Origin: Anaerolineae bacterium
Lineage (GTDB): Bacteria > Chloroflexota > Anaerolineae > B4-G1 > SLSP01
Assembly: GCA_016928755.1 (NCBI GenBank)
Contig: JAFGKB010000219.1
Coordinates: 1-6,658, forward strand
Length of the DNA: 6,658 nt
Reading direction: 5' to 3'
The notes beneath the pieces are model-generated. The model saw nothing but the letters and a program-made list of their open reading frames with translations. It was not told where the DNA came from and made no database searches. Shown one piece after another: positions 1 through 5,903 of this stretch (position 1 is its first letter; every line of letters begins with the position of its first letter). A program made the translations under genes and the position numbers.

Positions 1-58
1 AAAACCGTGCCGCAAGACCAAGAATAGAAAGGGTGTTCCCACTTAACACACTGTAGCT

Positions 59-721
59 ATGCGAATTTTAGCCGTAAGTGACGAAGTCGTCAATGTATTT
101 TACAAACAAGATATAAAAAACCTAGTAGGTCATATCGATCTACTACTGGCTTGTGGGGATTTGCCCTACACATACCTCGAATACCTGGTCTCAGTCTTCA
201 ACTTAACGTATGCGGGGTATGTACATGGGAACCACGATGCACCGGAATACCTCCACAATGGGGAAGAGCTTACCGAACCTGGGGGCTTAGTTAACCTAGA
301 TGGGCAAACGGAGATGCTCAACGGCGTGTTAGTCGCCGGGCTAGAGGGGAGTATCCGGTACCGGCCCAATGCCCCTTACCAATATACCCAAAAGGAAATA
401 TACCTACGGATGCAACGCCTGATCCCCAAGTTATTACTGAATCGGGTGCGTTATGGACGATATCTCGATATTTTTATTGCCCATTCCCCACCAGCCGGCG
501 TCCACGATGGGCCAGATAGGCCACACCAGGGCTTCCAGGCATTCCTGAGTCTGATGCAACGCTTCCGTCCCCGGCTCCTGCTCCACGGACATAAACACTA
601 CTACCCTCCCGGCCCTTGGAAAACAGCTTACAAAGATACTGAAGTCGTCAATGTACATCCGTTCCGGCTGATTGATATTACAGAAGATAAAATCAATTAT
701 GGCCGCTTCTACCGGCGTTAA
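59..721 (+). CDS. Calcineurin-like metallophosphoesterase, variant DxH motif
   Basis: A 220-residue protein with the calcineurin-like phosphoesterase pattern, a two-metal hydrolase fold that cleaves phosphomono- or diesters. Visible motifs in order: D8 in 'VSDEVV', GD at 33-34 (CGDLP), GNHD at 57-60, His142 in 'AHSPP', and the C-terminal HGHKH at 176-180. The first motif is normally D-x-H; here the His position is Val10, so one usual metal ligand is absent while the rest are kept. There is no signal peptide or membrane segment, so it is probably cytosolic. The start is set by an in-frame stop at 44-46 and by the need for the first beta strand (MRILAVSD), but no good Shine-Dalgarno sequence precedes it. 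The substrate is unknown. It lies 93 nt upstream of proS on the same strand, with no functional link evident. The family call is firm; the activity is not. Confidence 0.88.
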   Translation: MRILAVSDEVVNVFYKQDIKNLVGHIDLLLACGDLPYTYLEYLVSVFNLTYAGYVHGNHDAPEYLHNGEELTEPGGLVNLDGQTEMLNGVLVAGLEGSIRYRPNAPYQYTQKEIYLRMQRLIPKLLLNRVRYGRYLDIFIAHSPPAGVHDGPDRPHQGFQAFLSLMQRFRPRLLLHGHKHYYPPGPWKTAYKDTEVVNVHPFRLIDITEDKINYGRFYRR

Positions 722-735
722 CATACTTGTATTTT

Positions 736-792
736 TTGGAAAAACTTGGAAAATCAGTGCAGTTATTAATAAAGCGAGCTAAGAAAATTAGC
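736..792 (+). other. proS upstream region: tandem 8-mers and small hairpin
   Basis: The 93-nt gap before proS contains TTGGAAAA twice (736-743 and 746-753), exactly 10 bp apart, and then a perfect 5-bp inverted repeat GCTAA-gaaaa-TTAGC (778-792) ending 9 nt before the ribosome binding site. The repeats could be a protein-binding site on one face of the helix, or simple AT-rich chance. I could not place a convincing -35/-10 pair: the TTGGAA hexamers are not correctly spaced from the TATTAA at 764-769. No T-box leader fits in this space. Confidence 0.25.
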
Positions 793-801
793 ACGTCAGT
801 G

Positions 802-806
802 AGGAG
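802..806 (+). promoter_or_regulatory. Ribosome binding site of proS
   Basis: AGGAG lies 8 nt before the ATG at 815, which supports that start for the prolyl-tRNA synthetase. Confidence 0.8.
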
Positions 807-814
807 AATTTAAA

Positions 815-2248
815 ATGGCAGAATTTTTAACACCCCAACACGAGGACTTCTCTAAATGGTATACTGAAATAGTACAGAAAGCAGACTTGGCCGACTATTC
901 GCCGGTTCGCGGCTGTATGGTTATTAAACCCTATGGCTATACACTCTGGGAACGCATCCACGAGGAACTAGACCGCCGCTTCAAAGACACAGGGCATGTC
1001 AATGCTTACTTTCCTCTCTTTATCCCTGAGAGCTTTCTACACAAAGAAGCAGAGCACGTAGAAGGATTCTCCCCTGAGCTTGCCGTTGTAACGATCGGCG
1101 GTGGCAACCAACTGGAAGAACCCCTGGTTGTCCGGCCTACCTCGGAAACCATTATCGGGCATATGTATGCTAAATGGGTGCAATCCTATCGTGACCTCCC
1201 GCTGCTTATTAATCAGTGGGCCAACGTAGTCCGTTGGGAGATGCGTACGCGGCTGTTCTTGCGCACCACAGAATTTCTCTGGCAAGAAGGGCATACCGCC
1301 CACGCCACCCGCCAAGAAGCTATCGACGAGACCCTCCAGATGCTCAATGTCTATACCGACTTTGCGGTCAACGAAGCAGCAATTCCTGTTATACCAGGCC
1401 GCAAGAGCGAGAGCGAGAAGTTCGCCGGGGCTGTTACCAGCTATACTATTGAAGCCATGATGAAGGACGGCAAGGCGTTACAATCCGGGACCAGTCACTT
1501 CCTGGGCCAGAACTTCGCCAAGGCATTTGATATTAAGTTCCTAGACGAGAATAACGAACAACAATTTGCCTGGACTACGTCATGGGGTGTGAGCACCCGT
1601 ATGGTCGGAGCCGTGGTTATGACCCACGGGGATGACCAGGGACTGGTATTGCCTCCCCGCTTAGCCCCGATCCAGGTGGTGATTGTGCCCATATGGCGCA
1701 AGGATGACCAACGCACCGAGGTTATGGAAGCCGCCAATAAGCTCTATGCACGGCTGAAGGGCTTTGTGCGGGTCAAACTCGATGACCGGGAAGGCGTCTC
1801 CCCTGGCTGGAAATACAACGATTGGGAGATGCGCGGCGTCCCGCTGCGGATTGAACTAGGCCCCCGCGACATTGAGAAGCAAAGTGTGATGTTAGCCCGC
1901 CGGGATATACCGGGACGCGAGGGGAAGACTATTGTACCAATGGCTAACCTCGAAGAGACTATCCCTGAGATGTTGGCAACTATCCAGGCCAGTATCCTAC
2001 AAAAGGCACAGGATTACCGGGATGCTAACATCCAGGATGTCACAACCTATGCTGAATTCAAAGCAGCGATAGAACAGGGTTTTGCGCGAGTCTGGTGGGC
2101 CGGGAGCCGCGAAGATGAAGCCCGAATTAAAGATGAGACCAAAGCTACGATTCGCTGTATACCACTGGAGCAGCCCGGTGGCAAGGGCCGCTGTATCTAC
2201 ACAGGACAGGAAGCCACAGAGGTTGCAATCTTCGGAAAAGCCTATTAA
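815..2248 (+). CDS. proS: Prolyl-tRNA synthetase, archaeal/eukaryote-like type
   Basis: Class II aminoacyl-tRNA synthetase that charges tRNA-Pro with proline in the cytosol. At 477 residues it is the short archaeal/eukaryotic form, without the editing insertion of the long bacterial form. Landmarks: 'RPTSE' at 107-111 (proline/ATP pocket), motif 2 around 140-163 (VRWEMRTR through EGHTAH), motif 3 around 258-284 with 'GVSTRM' and 'PPRLAP', then the anticodon-binding domain (about 286-400) and a C-terminal domain ending in Tyr477, the hallmark C-terminal Tyr of this type. In Thermus ProRS the C-terminal domain binds zinc with four Cys; the matching positions here read Ala429, Asp434, Cys460 and Thr463, so three ligands are gone and zinc binding is unlikely. 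Such loss is known in other members. The good ribosome binding site and full-length match make this the surest call in the window. Confidence 0.97.
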   Translation: MAEFLTPQHEDFSKWYTEIVQKADLADYSPVRGCMVIKPYGYTLWERIHEELDRRFKDTGHVNAYFPLFIPESFLHKEAEHVEGFSPELAVVTIGGGNQLEEPLVVRPTSETIIGHMYAKWVQSYRDLPLLINQWANVVRWEMRTRLFLRTTEFLWQEGHTAHATRQEAIDETLQMLNVYTDFAVNEAAIPVIPGRKSESEKFAGAVTSYTIEAMMKDGKALQSGTSHFLGQNFAKAFDIKFLDENNEQQFAWTTSWGVSTRMVGAVVMTHGDDQGLVLPPRLAPIQVVIVPIWRKDDQRTEVMEAANKLYARLKGFVRVKLDDREGVSPGWKYNDWEMRGVPLRIELGPRDIEKQSVMLARRDIPGREGKTIVPMANLEETIPEMLATIQASILQKAQDYRDANIQDVTTYAEFKAAIEQGFARVWWAGSREDEARIKDETKATIRCIPLEQPGGKGRCIYTGQEATEVAIFGKAY

Positions 2249-2264
2249 AGCGTAAAAAGTCACC

Positions 2265-2280
2265 ATCCCGCAAGGGATTT
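2265..2280 (+). terminator. Small GNRA hairpin after proS, possible weak terminator
   Basis: Perfect 5-bp stem ATCCC/GGGAT closed by a GCAA (GNRA) tetraloop, followed by TTTATAA, starting 17 nt after the proS stop. On the opposite strand, five T (2254-2258) lie after the same stem, so it could weakly terminate the convergent moeB-like transcript too. The stem is short and the T-run is poor, so this could be only an RNA 3'-end structure. Confidence 0.4.
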
Positions 2281-2285
2281 ATAAC

Positions 2286-2374
2286 TAACCCACCTTCCAG
2301 GAAGCAACCTTCCTACTCAGCCCAAGAAGCTGGCCGGAAAGTTTAGAAACTTCCTGGAAGGTACAAGAGGGTTA
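2286..2374. repeat. Long interrupted inverted repeat built of two palindromes
   Basis: Left arm TAACCC (2286-2291) plus ACCTTCCAGGAAG (2292-2304). Right arm CTTCCTGGAAGGT (2350-2362), a 6-nt bulge, then GGGTTA (2369-2374). All 13+6 bases of the arms are exact complements. Each arm core is itself a palindrome, CTTCC-W-GGAAG, with centres 56 bp apart. A third half-site, CCTTCC, lies at 2308-2313, and smaller hairpins (CAGC 2318-2321 with GCTG 2329-2332) fit in the 45-nt loop. The right end includes the stop codon of the minus-strand gene. It lies between convergent genes and may help end transcription both ways, but it has no T-tract; a short palindromic repeat element is an alternative. Confidence 0.7.
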
Positions 2375-3121
2375 ATGCTTATCCGCCACATCACTACTGC
2401 ATATAGAACAACTGGGGTCTGGCTGCACCGCAATAAAATCAAAGGATTGGCTAAGACCGTCCCACAACAAGACCTTATCAACCATAAGTTTTCCAACCCC
2501 CAAGATAATTTTTATAGCCTCAAGGGCTTGTAAAGTGCCGATAACACCCGCCGTTGCGCCAACAATTCCCTGAATATCTGGCGGGGGATACGTACCCGGT
2601 TCAGGAAGTACAGGAAAAATACAATGGCGACACGTATGGCCGGGCATATAGACGCCCATCTGCCCCTCAAAACGTTCTACCGCCCCCCATACCAGGGGCC
2701 GGCCCGCCTGAACACAGAGGGTGTTCATTAGGTCTTTAGTAGCAAGATTATCACTGGCCTCGACAACAACATCATATCCGGACACTAATGTAGGGCCATT
2801 TTCCGCCATCACTCTAGTAACATAAGGAACGACCTCAATCCCAGGATTCAAAGCACTGAGTCGCCGGGCTGCCACTAACGCCTTACTCTCCCCAATATCG
2901 TTATTAGTGTACAGGATCTGGCGATTGAGATTAGAAAGCCCTACAGCATCCCCATCAACAACGCCGACCTTTCCCACACCGGCAGCAGCCAAGTAATAAA
3001 GAATAGGGGACCCTAGCCCACCACTCCCCACAACTAAAACCCTGGCCGACTGCAAGCGGGACTGTCCTTCCATACCAACTTGCGGCACTGCAATCTGCCG
3101 TATATAACGCTCATCAACCAT
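2372..3121 (-). CDS. MoeB/ThiF/HesA-family E1-like adenylyltransferase
   Basis: A 249-residue ATP-dependent enzyme of the ubiquitin-activating (E1-like) superfamily. Such proteins adenylate the C-terminal Gly-Gly of a sulfur carrier (MoaD for molybdopterin, ThiS for thiamine, or similar) in the cytosol. Seen: R8-Q9 near the N-terminus, the nucleotide loop GSGGLGSP at 32-39, acidic D56/D58, 'NLNRQ' at 64-68, K80, D124 in 'ASDN', and two Cys pairs, C164-x-x-C167 and C238-x-x-C241, typical of the structural zinc. The region after the first Cys pair reads 'YPPPDIQGIVG', where MoeB/ThiF usually carry a Cys; none is present. The ATG has GGAGG 7 nt upstream. No carrier protein, rhodanese or thiamine/molybdopterin gene is nearby, so MoeB, ThiF or another partner cannot be chosen. 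It converges with proS and diverges from the kinase-like gene. Confidence 0.93.
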   Translation of the reverse strand: MVDERYIRQIAVPQVGMEGQSRLQSARVLVVGSGGLGSPILYYLAAAGVGKVGVVDGDAVGLSNLNRQILYTNNDIGESKALVAARRLSALNPGIEVVPYVTRVMAENGPTLVSGYDVVVEASDNLATKDLMNTLCVQAGRPLVWGAVERFEGQMGVYMPGHTCRHCIFPVLPEPGTYPPPDIQGIVGATAGVIGTLQALEAIKIILGVGKLMVDKVLLWDGLSQSFDFIAVQPDPSCSICSSDVADKH

Positions 3122-3128
3122 TGACCGG

Positions 3129-3133
3129 CCTCC
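3129..3133 (-). promoter_or_regulatory. Ribosome binding site of the MoeB/ThiF-like gene
   Basis: GGAGG on the minus strand, 7 nt before the ATG at 3121, fixes the start of this gene. Confidence 0.8.
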
Positions 3134-3201
3134 AATCTAACAGACTTATCAAAGCCCAATTCTCCCTATTTTCCTACAAAATCGGGATTCTAGCCAATAT
3201 A

Positions 3202-3230
3202 TTGACACCAACCCTTAGTAGTGTTAACAT
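3202..3230 (+). promoter_or_regulatory. Sigma70-type promoter for the cytidylate-kinase-like gene
   Basis: A perfect -35 box TTGACA (3202-3207), a 17-nt spacer and a -10 box TAACAT (3225-3230) preceded by TG at 3222-3223 (extended -10). Transcription would start near 3237, giving a leader of about 30 nt. This is the best promoter in the window and the only one I would call with confidence. The divergent minus-strand gene must be served by another promoter in the same 147-nt gap, which I could not place. Confidence 0.8.
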
Positions 3231-3256
3231 AAAAATAGAAACTGCACTTAAGTTAA

Positions 3257-3261
3257 GGAGG
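3257..3261 (+). promoter_or_regulatory. Ribosome binding site of the kinase-like gene
   Basis: GGAGG within TAAGGAGGT, 7 nt before the ATG at 3269. It excludes the overlapping reading frame that starts at 3121. Confidence 0.85.
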
Positions 3262-3268
3262 TTCCCAA

Positions 3269-4009
3269 ATGAGCATCATCACAATATCCCGCCAACTAGG
3301 CAGCCGGGGAAGTTATATCGCTGCCGAAGTAGCAAAACGGCTACAATTACGCTATATTGACCGGCAGGTCCTCCAACGAGCAGCCGAAATCGTAGGGTAT
3401 CCCGACGAAGAAATGGTTCAACAACTCGAACAACAAGAACAGGTACCTGGATGGCTAGAACGGATTATCGGAACTATCAATACTATGCCGCCTATCCCCA
3501 TGATCCCCAGTGCTACTCTACGCGAGGGGTATCTCTATGATGAACATATCGCAATGCTGATGGTCCAAGAAGGACTTAATCGTACCGAGGCCCAAGAGCA
3601 GATAATAGAGCAGAGCCGGCGCGCTGACGCATGTGAGGACTATGCAAAATTGGTGGAGAAGGTTATTCTGGAATATGCTCGCAAAGATAACGTTATCATT
3701 GTAGGGCGCGGGGGACAGGTCATCTTAAAAAATATGCCCAACACACTGCACATCCAAGTCGTTGCCCCTGTAGAACTACGCACACTATGGCTAATGGAAC
3801 GCCTGGGAACAACCCAAAAGGAAACCGAACAGCAAATACAACAAAGTGACAAGCAACGCGCCCGTTATATGAAACACTATCACGATGTTAATTGGTTAGA
3901 CACCAAGCATTACCATATAGTCATCAATACCGGTAAGACTTCTACCAAGTTGGCGACCGATATTATTTGTGAAGCTACTGCCGGGATACAAAAAGGCACG
4001 GGACTTTAA
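3269..4009 (+). CDS. Cytidylate kinase-like family protein
   Basis: A 246-residue protein of the cytidylate-kinase-like family (Cytidylate_kin2 type), related to nucleoside monophosphate kinases that transfer phosphate from ATP to CMP/dCMP. Seen: N-terminal P-loop-like 'ISRQLGSRG' at 6-14, 'YIDRQVL' at 29-35, 'VGRGG' at 145-149, the lid-type 'DKQRARY' at 194-200, then 'VNWLD' at 207-211 and 'HIVINT' at 216-221. The loop lacks the Lys of classical CMP kinase (GSGKGT type), which is usual for this subfamily, so the true substrate is uncertain. A Gln/Glu-rich stretch (50-58) and a proline-rich segment around 74-80 form the middle insert. No membrane segment or signal is present. It has its own strong promoter and ribosome binding site and is monocistronic, since a terminator starts inside its last codons. 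It is probably not the cell's main Cmk. Confidence 0.88.
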   Translation: MSIITISRQLGSRGSYIAAEVAKRLQLRYIDRQVLQRAAEIVGYPDEEMVQQLEQQEQVPGWLERIIGTINTMPPIPMIPSATLREGYLYDEHIAMLMVQEGLNRTEAQEQIIEQSRRADACEDYAKLVEKVILEYARKDNVIIVGRGGQVILKNMPNTLHIQVVAPVELRTLWLMERLGTTQKETEQQIQQSDKQRARYMKHYHDVNWLDTKHYHIVINTGKTSTKLATDIICEATAGIQKGTGL

Positions 4010-4025
4010 GGTCCCGTGCCTTTTG
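3990..4025. terminator. Bidirectional intrinsic terminator overlapping a stop codon
   Basis: Perfect stem GGCACGGGAC (3995-4004) with GTCCCGTGCC (4011-4020), loop TTTAAG, extended by A4/T4 on the flanks and followed by TTTTGTTTGT. On the minus strand the stem is followed by five T (3990-3994). It ends the plus-strand kinase-like gene and, 8 nt beyond its stop, the minus-strand thymidylyltransferase operon. The kinase-like stop codon (4007-4009) lies in the loop, so the last codons are part of the stem. Confidence 0.93.
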
Positions 4026-4032
4026 TTTGTCC

Positions 4033-5100
4033 CTACAAAAGACCAACCTGACTATAATCTGCCAGAGTTAGCTTCAAAGCCTTGGGCCGGATAGGTGAGC
4101 GACGTAAGACAACATGTCGCCCAATCAGGCTATCCTGCACCCGTGACGGTAAAGAATCAATAACGCTATGTTCCAAGACAATCGAATGCTCAATCTCACT
4201 ATCCTGGATGACACAATTATGGTAAACGGATGTGAACGGCCCCACATAAGAGTTCACTAACCGGGTGTTTTCGCCGATGATAGCCGGGCCGCGAACCACA
4301 CTATTGATAATCTCGGCCCCTTTCTCCACAGTTACGCGGCAATCAACCTCAGAATCACGGTCTACATATCCCTCAACATATGGCACAATCTCTTCCAAAA
4401 CGCGACTGTTAGCATCCAACATATCGCCCGGACGACCCGTATCAATCCACCAACCACGATGGACATAGGGATAGACCTCATAGCCATTCTCCACCAACCA
4501 TTGGATAGCGTCGGTAATCTCTAACTCACCACGCCAGGAAGGCTTGATGGCGTGAACGGCTTCAAAGATATGTTGATCGAACATATAAATCCCAACCAAC
4601 GCCAAATTTGAAGGGGGGACTTTGGGCTTCTCAACCAGGTGTACAATACGCCCCCTATCATCCAACTCGGCCACCCCATATTGTTGCGGTTGGCTGACCT
4701 CGGTGAGTACAATTTGAGAGTTCCACTCCGAGGAAGCAAACTGCTTGATTAAAGGTGAAATTCCACCTTGAATCACATTATCGCCCAAGAACATCACAAA
4801 ACGATCATCCCCCAGAAAATCCTCACTGATCTTAACTGCATGAGCTAACCCTAAAGGCGCTTCCTGGTGAATATAGGTGATGTTGACGCCCCAACGGCTA
4901 CCGTTTTGTACGGCGGCCTTAATCTCATCTGCCGTATCCCCCACTACAACACCAATTTCTGTAATATCAGCGTCCCGGATGGCCTCAATAACCCGGAAGA
5001 GAACCGGCTTATTGGCGACGGGGATCAACTGCTTGGCACTGGTAAATGTTAGCGGGTAAAGACGTGTCCCCTTACCACCACTAAGAACTAACCCTTTCAT
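4033..5100 (-). CDS. Glucose-1-phosphate thymidylyltransferase, long form
   Basis: A 355-residue sugar nucleotidyltransferase of the RmlA/RfbA superfamily, which makes dTDP-glucose and PPi from dTTP and glucose-1-phosphate, the entry to dTDP-rhamnose and other deoxysugars. Seen: the nucleotide-binding signature 'LSGGKGTRLYP' at 6-16, 'KQLIPV' at 23-28, 'FLGDN' at 104-108, 'EKPK' at 157-160, 'VGIYMF' at 169-174 and 'GELEITD' at 191-197. Residues about 245-335 form imperfect hexapeptide repeats, a left-handed beta-helix. This extension separates the long (StrD-like, about 355 aa) from the short (about 290 aa) form. The nucleotide could be another NTP. GGAGG lies 4 nt before the ATG. It is the last gene of the minus-strand polysaccharide operon, 40 nt after the BY-kinase with no promoter between. 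It probably supplies activated sugar for the polymer whose length and export the two upstream genes control. Confidence 0.94.
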   Translation of the reverse strand: MKGLVLSGGKGTRLYPLTFTSAKQLIPVANKPVLFRVIEAIRDADITEIGVVVGDTADEIKAAVQNGSRWGVNITYIHQEAPLGLAHAVKISEDFLGDDRFVMFLGDNVIQGGISPLIKQFASSEWNSQIVLTEVSQPQQYGVAELDDRGRIVHLVEKPKVPPSNLALVGIYMFDQHIFEAVHAIKPSWRGELEITDAIQWLVENGYEVYPYVHRGWWIDTGRPGDMLDANSRVLEEIVPYVEGYVDRDSEVDCRVTVEKGAEIINSVVRGPAIIGENTRLVNSYVGPFTSVYHNCVIQDSEIEHSIVLEHSVIDSLPSRVQDSLIGRHVVLRRSPIRPKALKLTLADYSQVGLL

Positions 5101-5104
5101 ATAA

Positions 5105-5109
5105 CCTCC
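5105..5109 (-). promoter_or_regulatory. Ribosome binding site of the thymidylyltransferase gene
   Basis: GGAGG on the minus strand, 4 nt before the ATG at 5100. The same short 4-nt spacing at the BY-kinase gene helps fix that start. Confidence 0.8.
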
Positions 5110-5140
5110 CTAAGAAATAAAGTGTAACCATTTAGCCGCT

Positions 5141-5800
5141 CTAATAAGCCGTCCACAATCCGCCATCCGGCGCATCGGTCAAAATTGCGCCGAGTAACCG
5201 TATATGTGCTCTCTCCAATATCTGTTTAGCATGCTCTAAGTGGTCACGGCGGGTATGTCCAGAACGAACGACCAATAATAGCCCATCAGTTTTGGCCGCC
5301 AGCACCGCCGCATCGACAGATACGGTGACCGGTGGCACATCGAAAATCACAAGATCGGCGCAGCCTTTCAGTATTTCTAAGAAGTGGTCCATTTTCTGTG
5401 AAGCGAGAATATCGGCAGGATTGGGGGGTAACACACCACTGGGCAAAATCCGTAACCCCTCAACCGCCGTCTCAATCAAAGCCGTTGCGTACTCACGCTC
5501 TTGACCAATTAAAGCATTACTCAATCCCGGCTCCTGGGAGACACCAAAGAAGTTATGTAAACTAGGACGCCGTAAATCAGCATCGACAAGAACTACTTGT
5601 TTCCCAGATTGGGCAACAGCGACCGCCAGATTCGCAGCAACCTGAGATTTAGTCTGATCCACCGCCGGAGATGCCACCACCAACGTCTCCAAAGAATTGT
5701 CGAGGTTGGCGAAGTTCAGGTTAAACCTTAATGCTCGATATGCCTCCGCCACCGCCGAGGTGGGTTGTACCACTGTAACTAAATTAATCTTACCGTCCAT
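5141..5800 (-). CDS. CpsD/CapB-type BY-kinase-like ATPase, degenerate P-loop
   Basis: A 219-residue bacterial tyrosine-kinase-like ATPase that normally works with a Wzz-type membrane activator in polysaccharide polymerisation and export. Seen: the family entry motif 'EAYRALRFNL' at 19-28, Walker A' 'VVLVDADLRRP' at 69-79, and Walker B-like 'LVIFDVPP' at 150-157. The Walker A region is unusual: the family has the form SPGxGxGKST, but here residues 44-53 read SPAVDQTKSQ, keeping Lys51 and Ser52 while all three glycines are replaced. The C-terminus has one Tyr (Tyr219, the last residue) instead of the usual tyrosine cluster, and 'LTDAP' (207-211) stands where 'LN' is typical. ATP binding or kinase activity may be altered or lost. 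I chose ATG at 5800; a TTG at 5803 is only 1 nt from the GGAGG. It lies 103 nt after wzz and 40 nt before the thymidylyltransferase in one probable operon. Confidence 0.9.
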   Translation of the reverse strand: MDGKINLVTVVQPTSAVAEAYRALRFNLNFANLDNSLETLVVASPAVDQTKSQVAANLAVAVAQSGKQVVLVDADLRRPSLHNFFGVSQEPGLSNALIGQEREYATALIETAVEGLRILPSGVLPPNPADILASQKMDHFLEILKGCADLVIFDVPPVTVSVDAAVLAAKTDGLLLVVRSGHTRRDHLEHAKQILERAHIRLLGAILTDAPDGGLWTAY

Positions 5801-5804
5801 CAAA

Positions 5805-5809
5805 CCTCC
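5805..5809 (-). promoter_or_regulatory. Ribosome binding site deciding the BY-kinase start
   Basis: GGAGG (within AAGGAGG) on the minus strand is 4 nt from the ATG at 5800 but 1 nt from the TTG at 5803, so the ATG is the likelier start and removes one residue from the longest frame. Confidence 0.75.
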
Positions 5810-5903
5810 TTAAGGATGATGATTATTAAATAACTGCTGCAAAATTAAACTGAAAGCAAGTTTACAAAACACCTTACACTTAGAAATCATTGAGCCTTCA
5901 GCC

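Noticed and set aside
1..58. Left edge as the end of another gene or as a promoter
   Set aside because: Too short to judge; no motif, no clear boxes and no ribosome binding site at the right distance from 59.
434..724. Minus-strand open frame across the end of the metallophosphoesterase gene
   Set aside because: It is antisense to a well-supported gene, has no recognisable domain and no ribosome binding site. The same reasoning removes the other antisense or shifted frames inside proS, the kinase-like gene and the polysaccharide genes.
3122..3230. Minus-strand promoter for the MoeB/ThiF-like gene
   Set aside because: TAGAAT and TTAACA hexamers can be found on the minus strand, but none has a partner box at 16-18 nt, so no promoter is called.
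3121..3360. Plus-strand frame starting at the divergent gene's start codon
   Set aside because: It covers the promoter and ribosome binding site of the kinase-like gene, overlaps that gene in another frame and shows no family pattern.
5801..5903. Internal promoter between wzz and the BY-kinase gene
   Set aside because: The 103-nt gap is AT-rich and has several partial boxes, but no pair with good spacing; nothing else was seen there.
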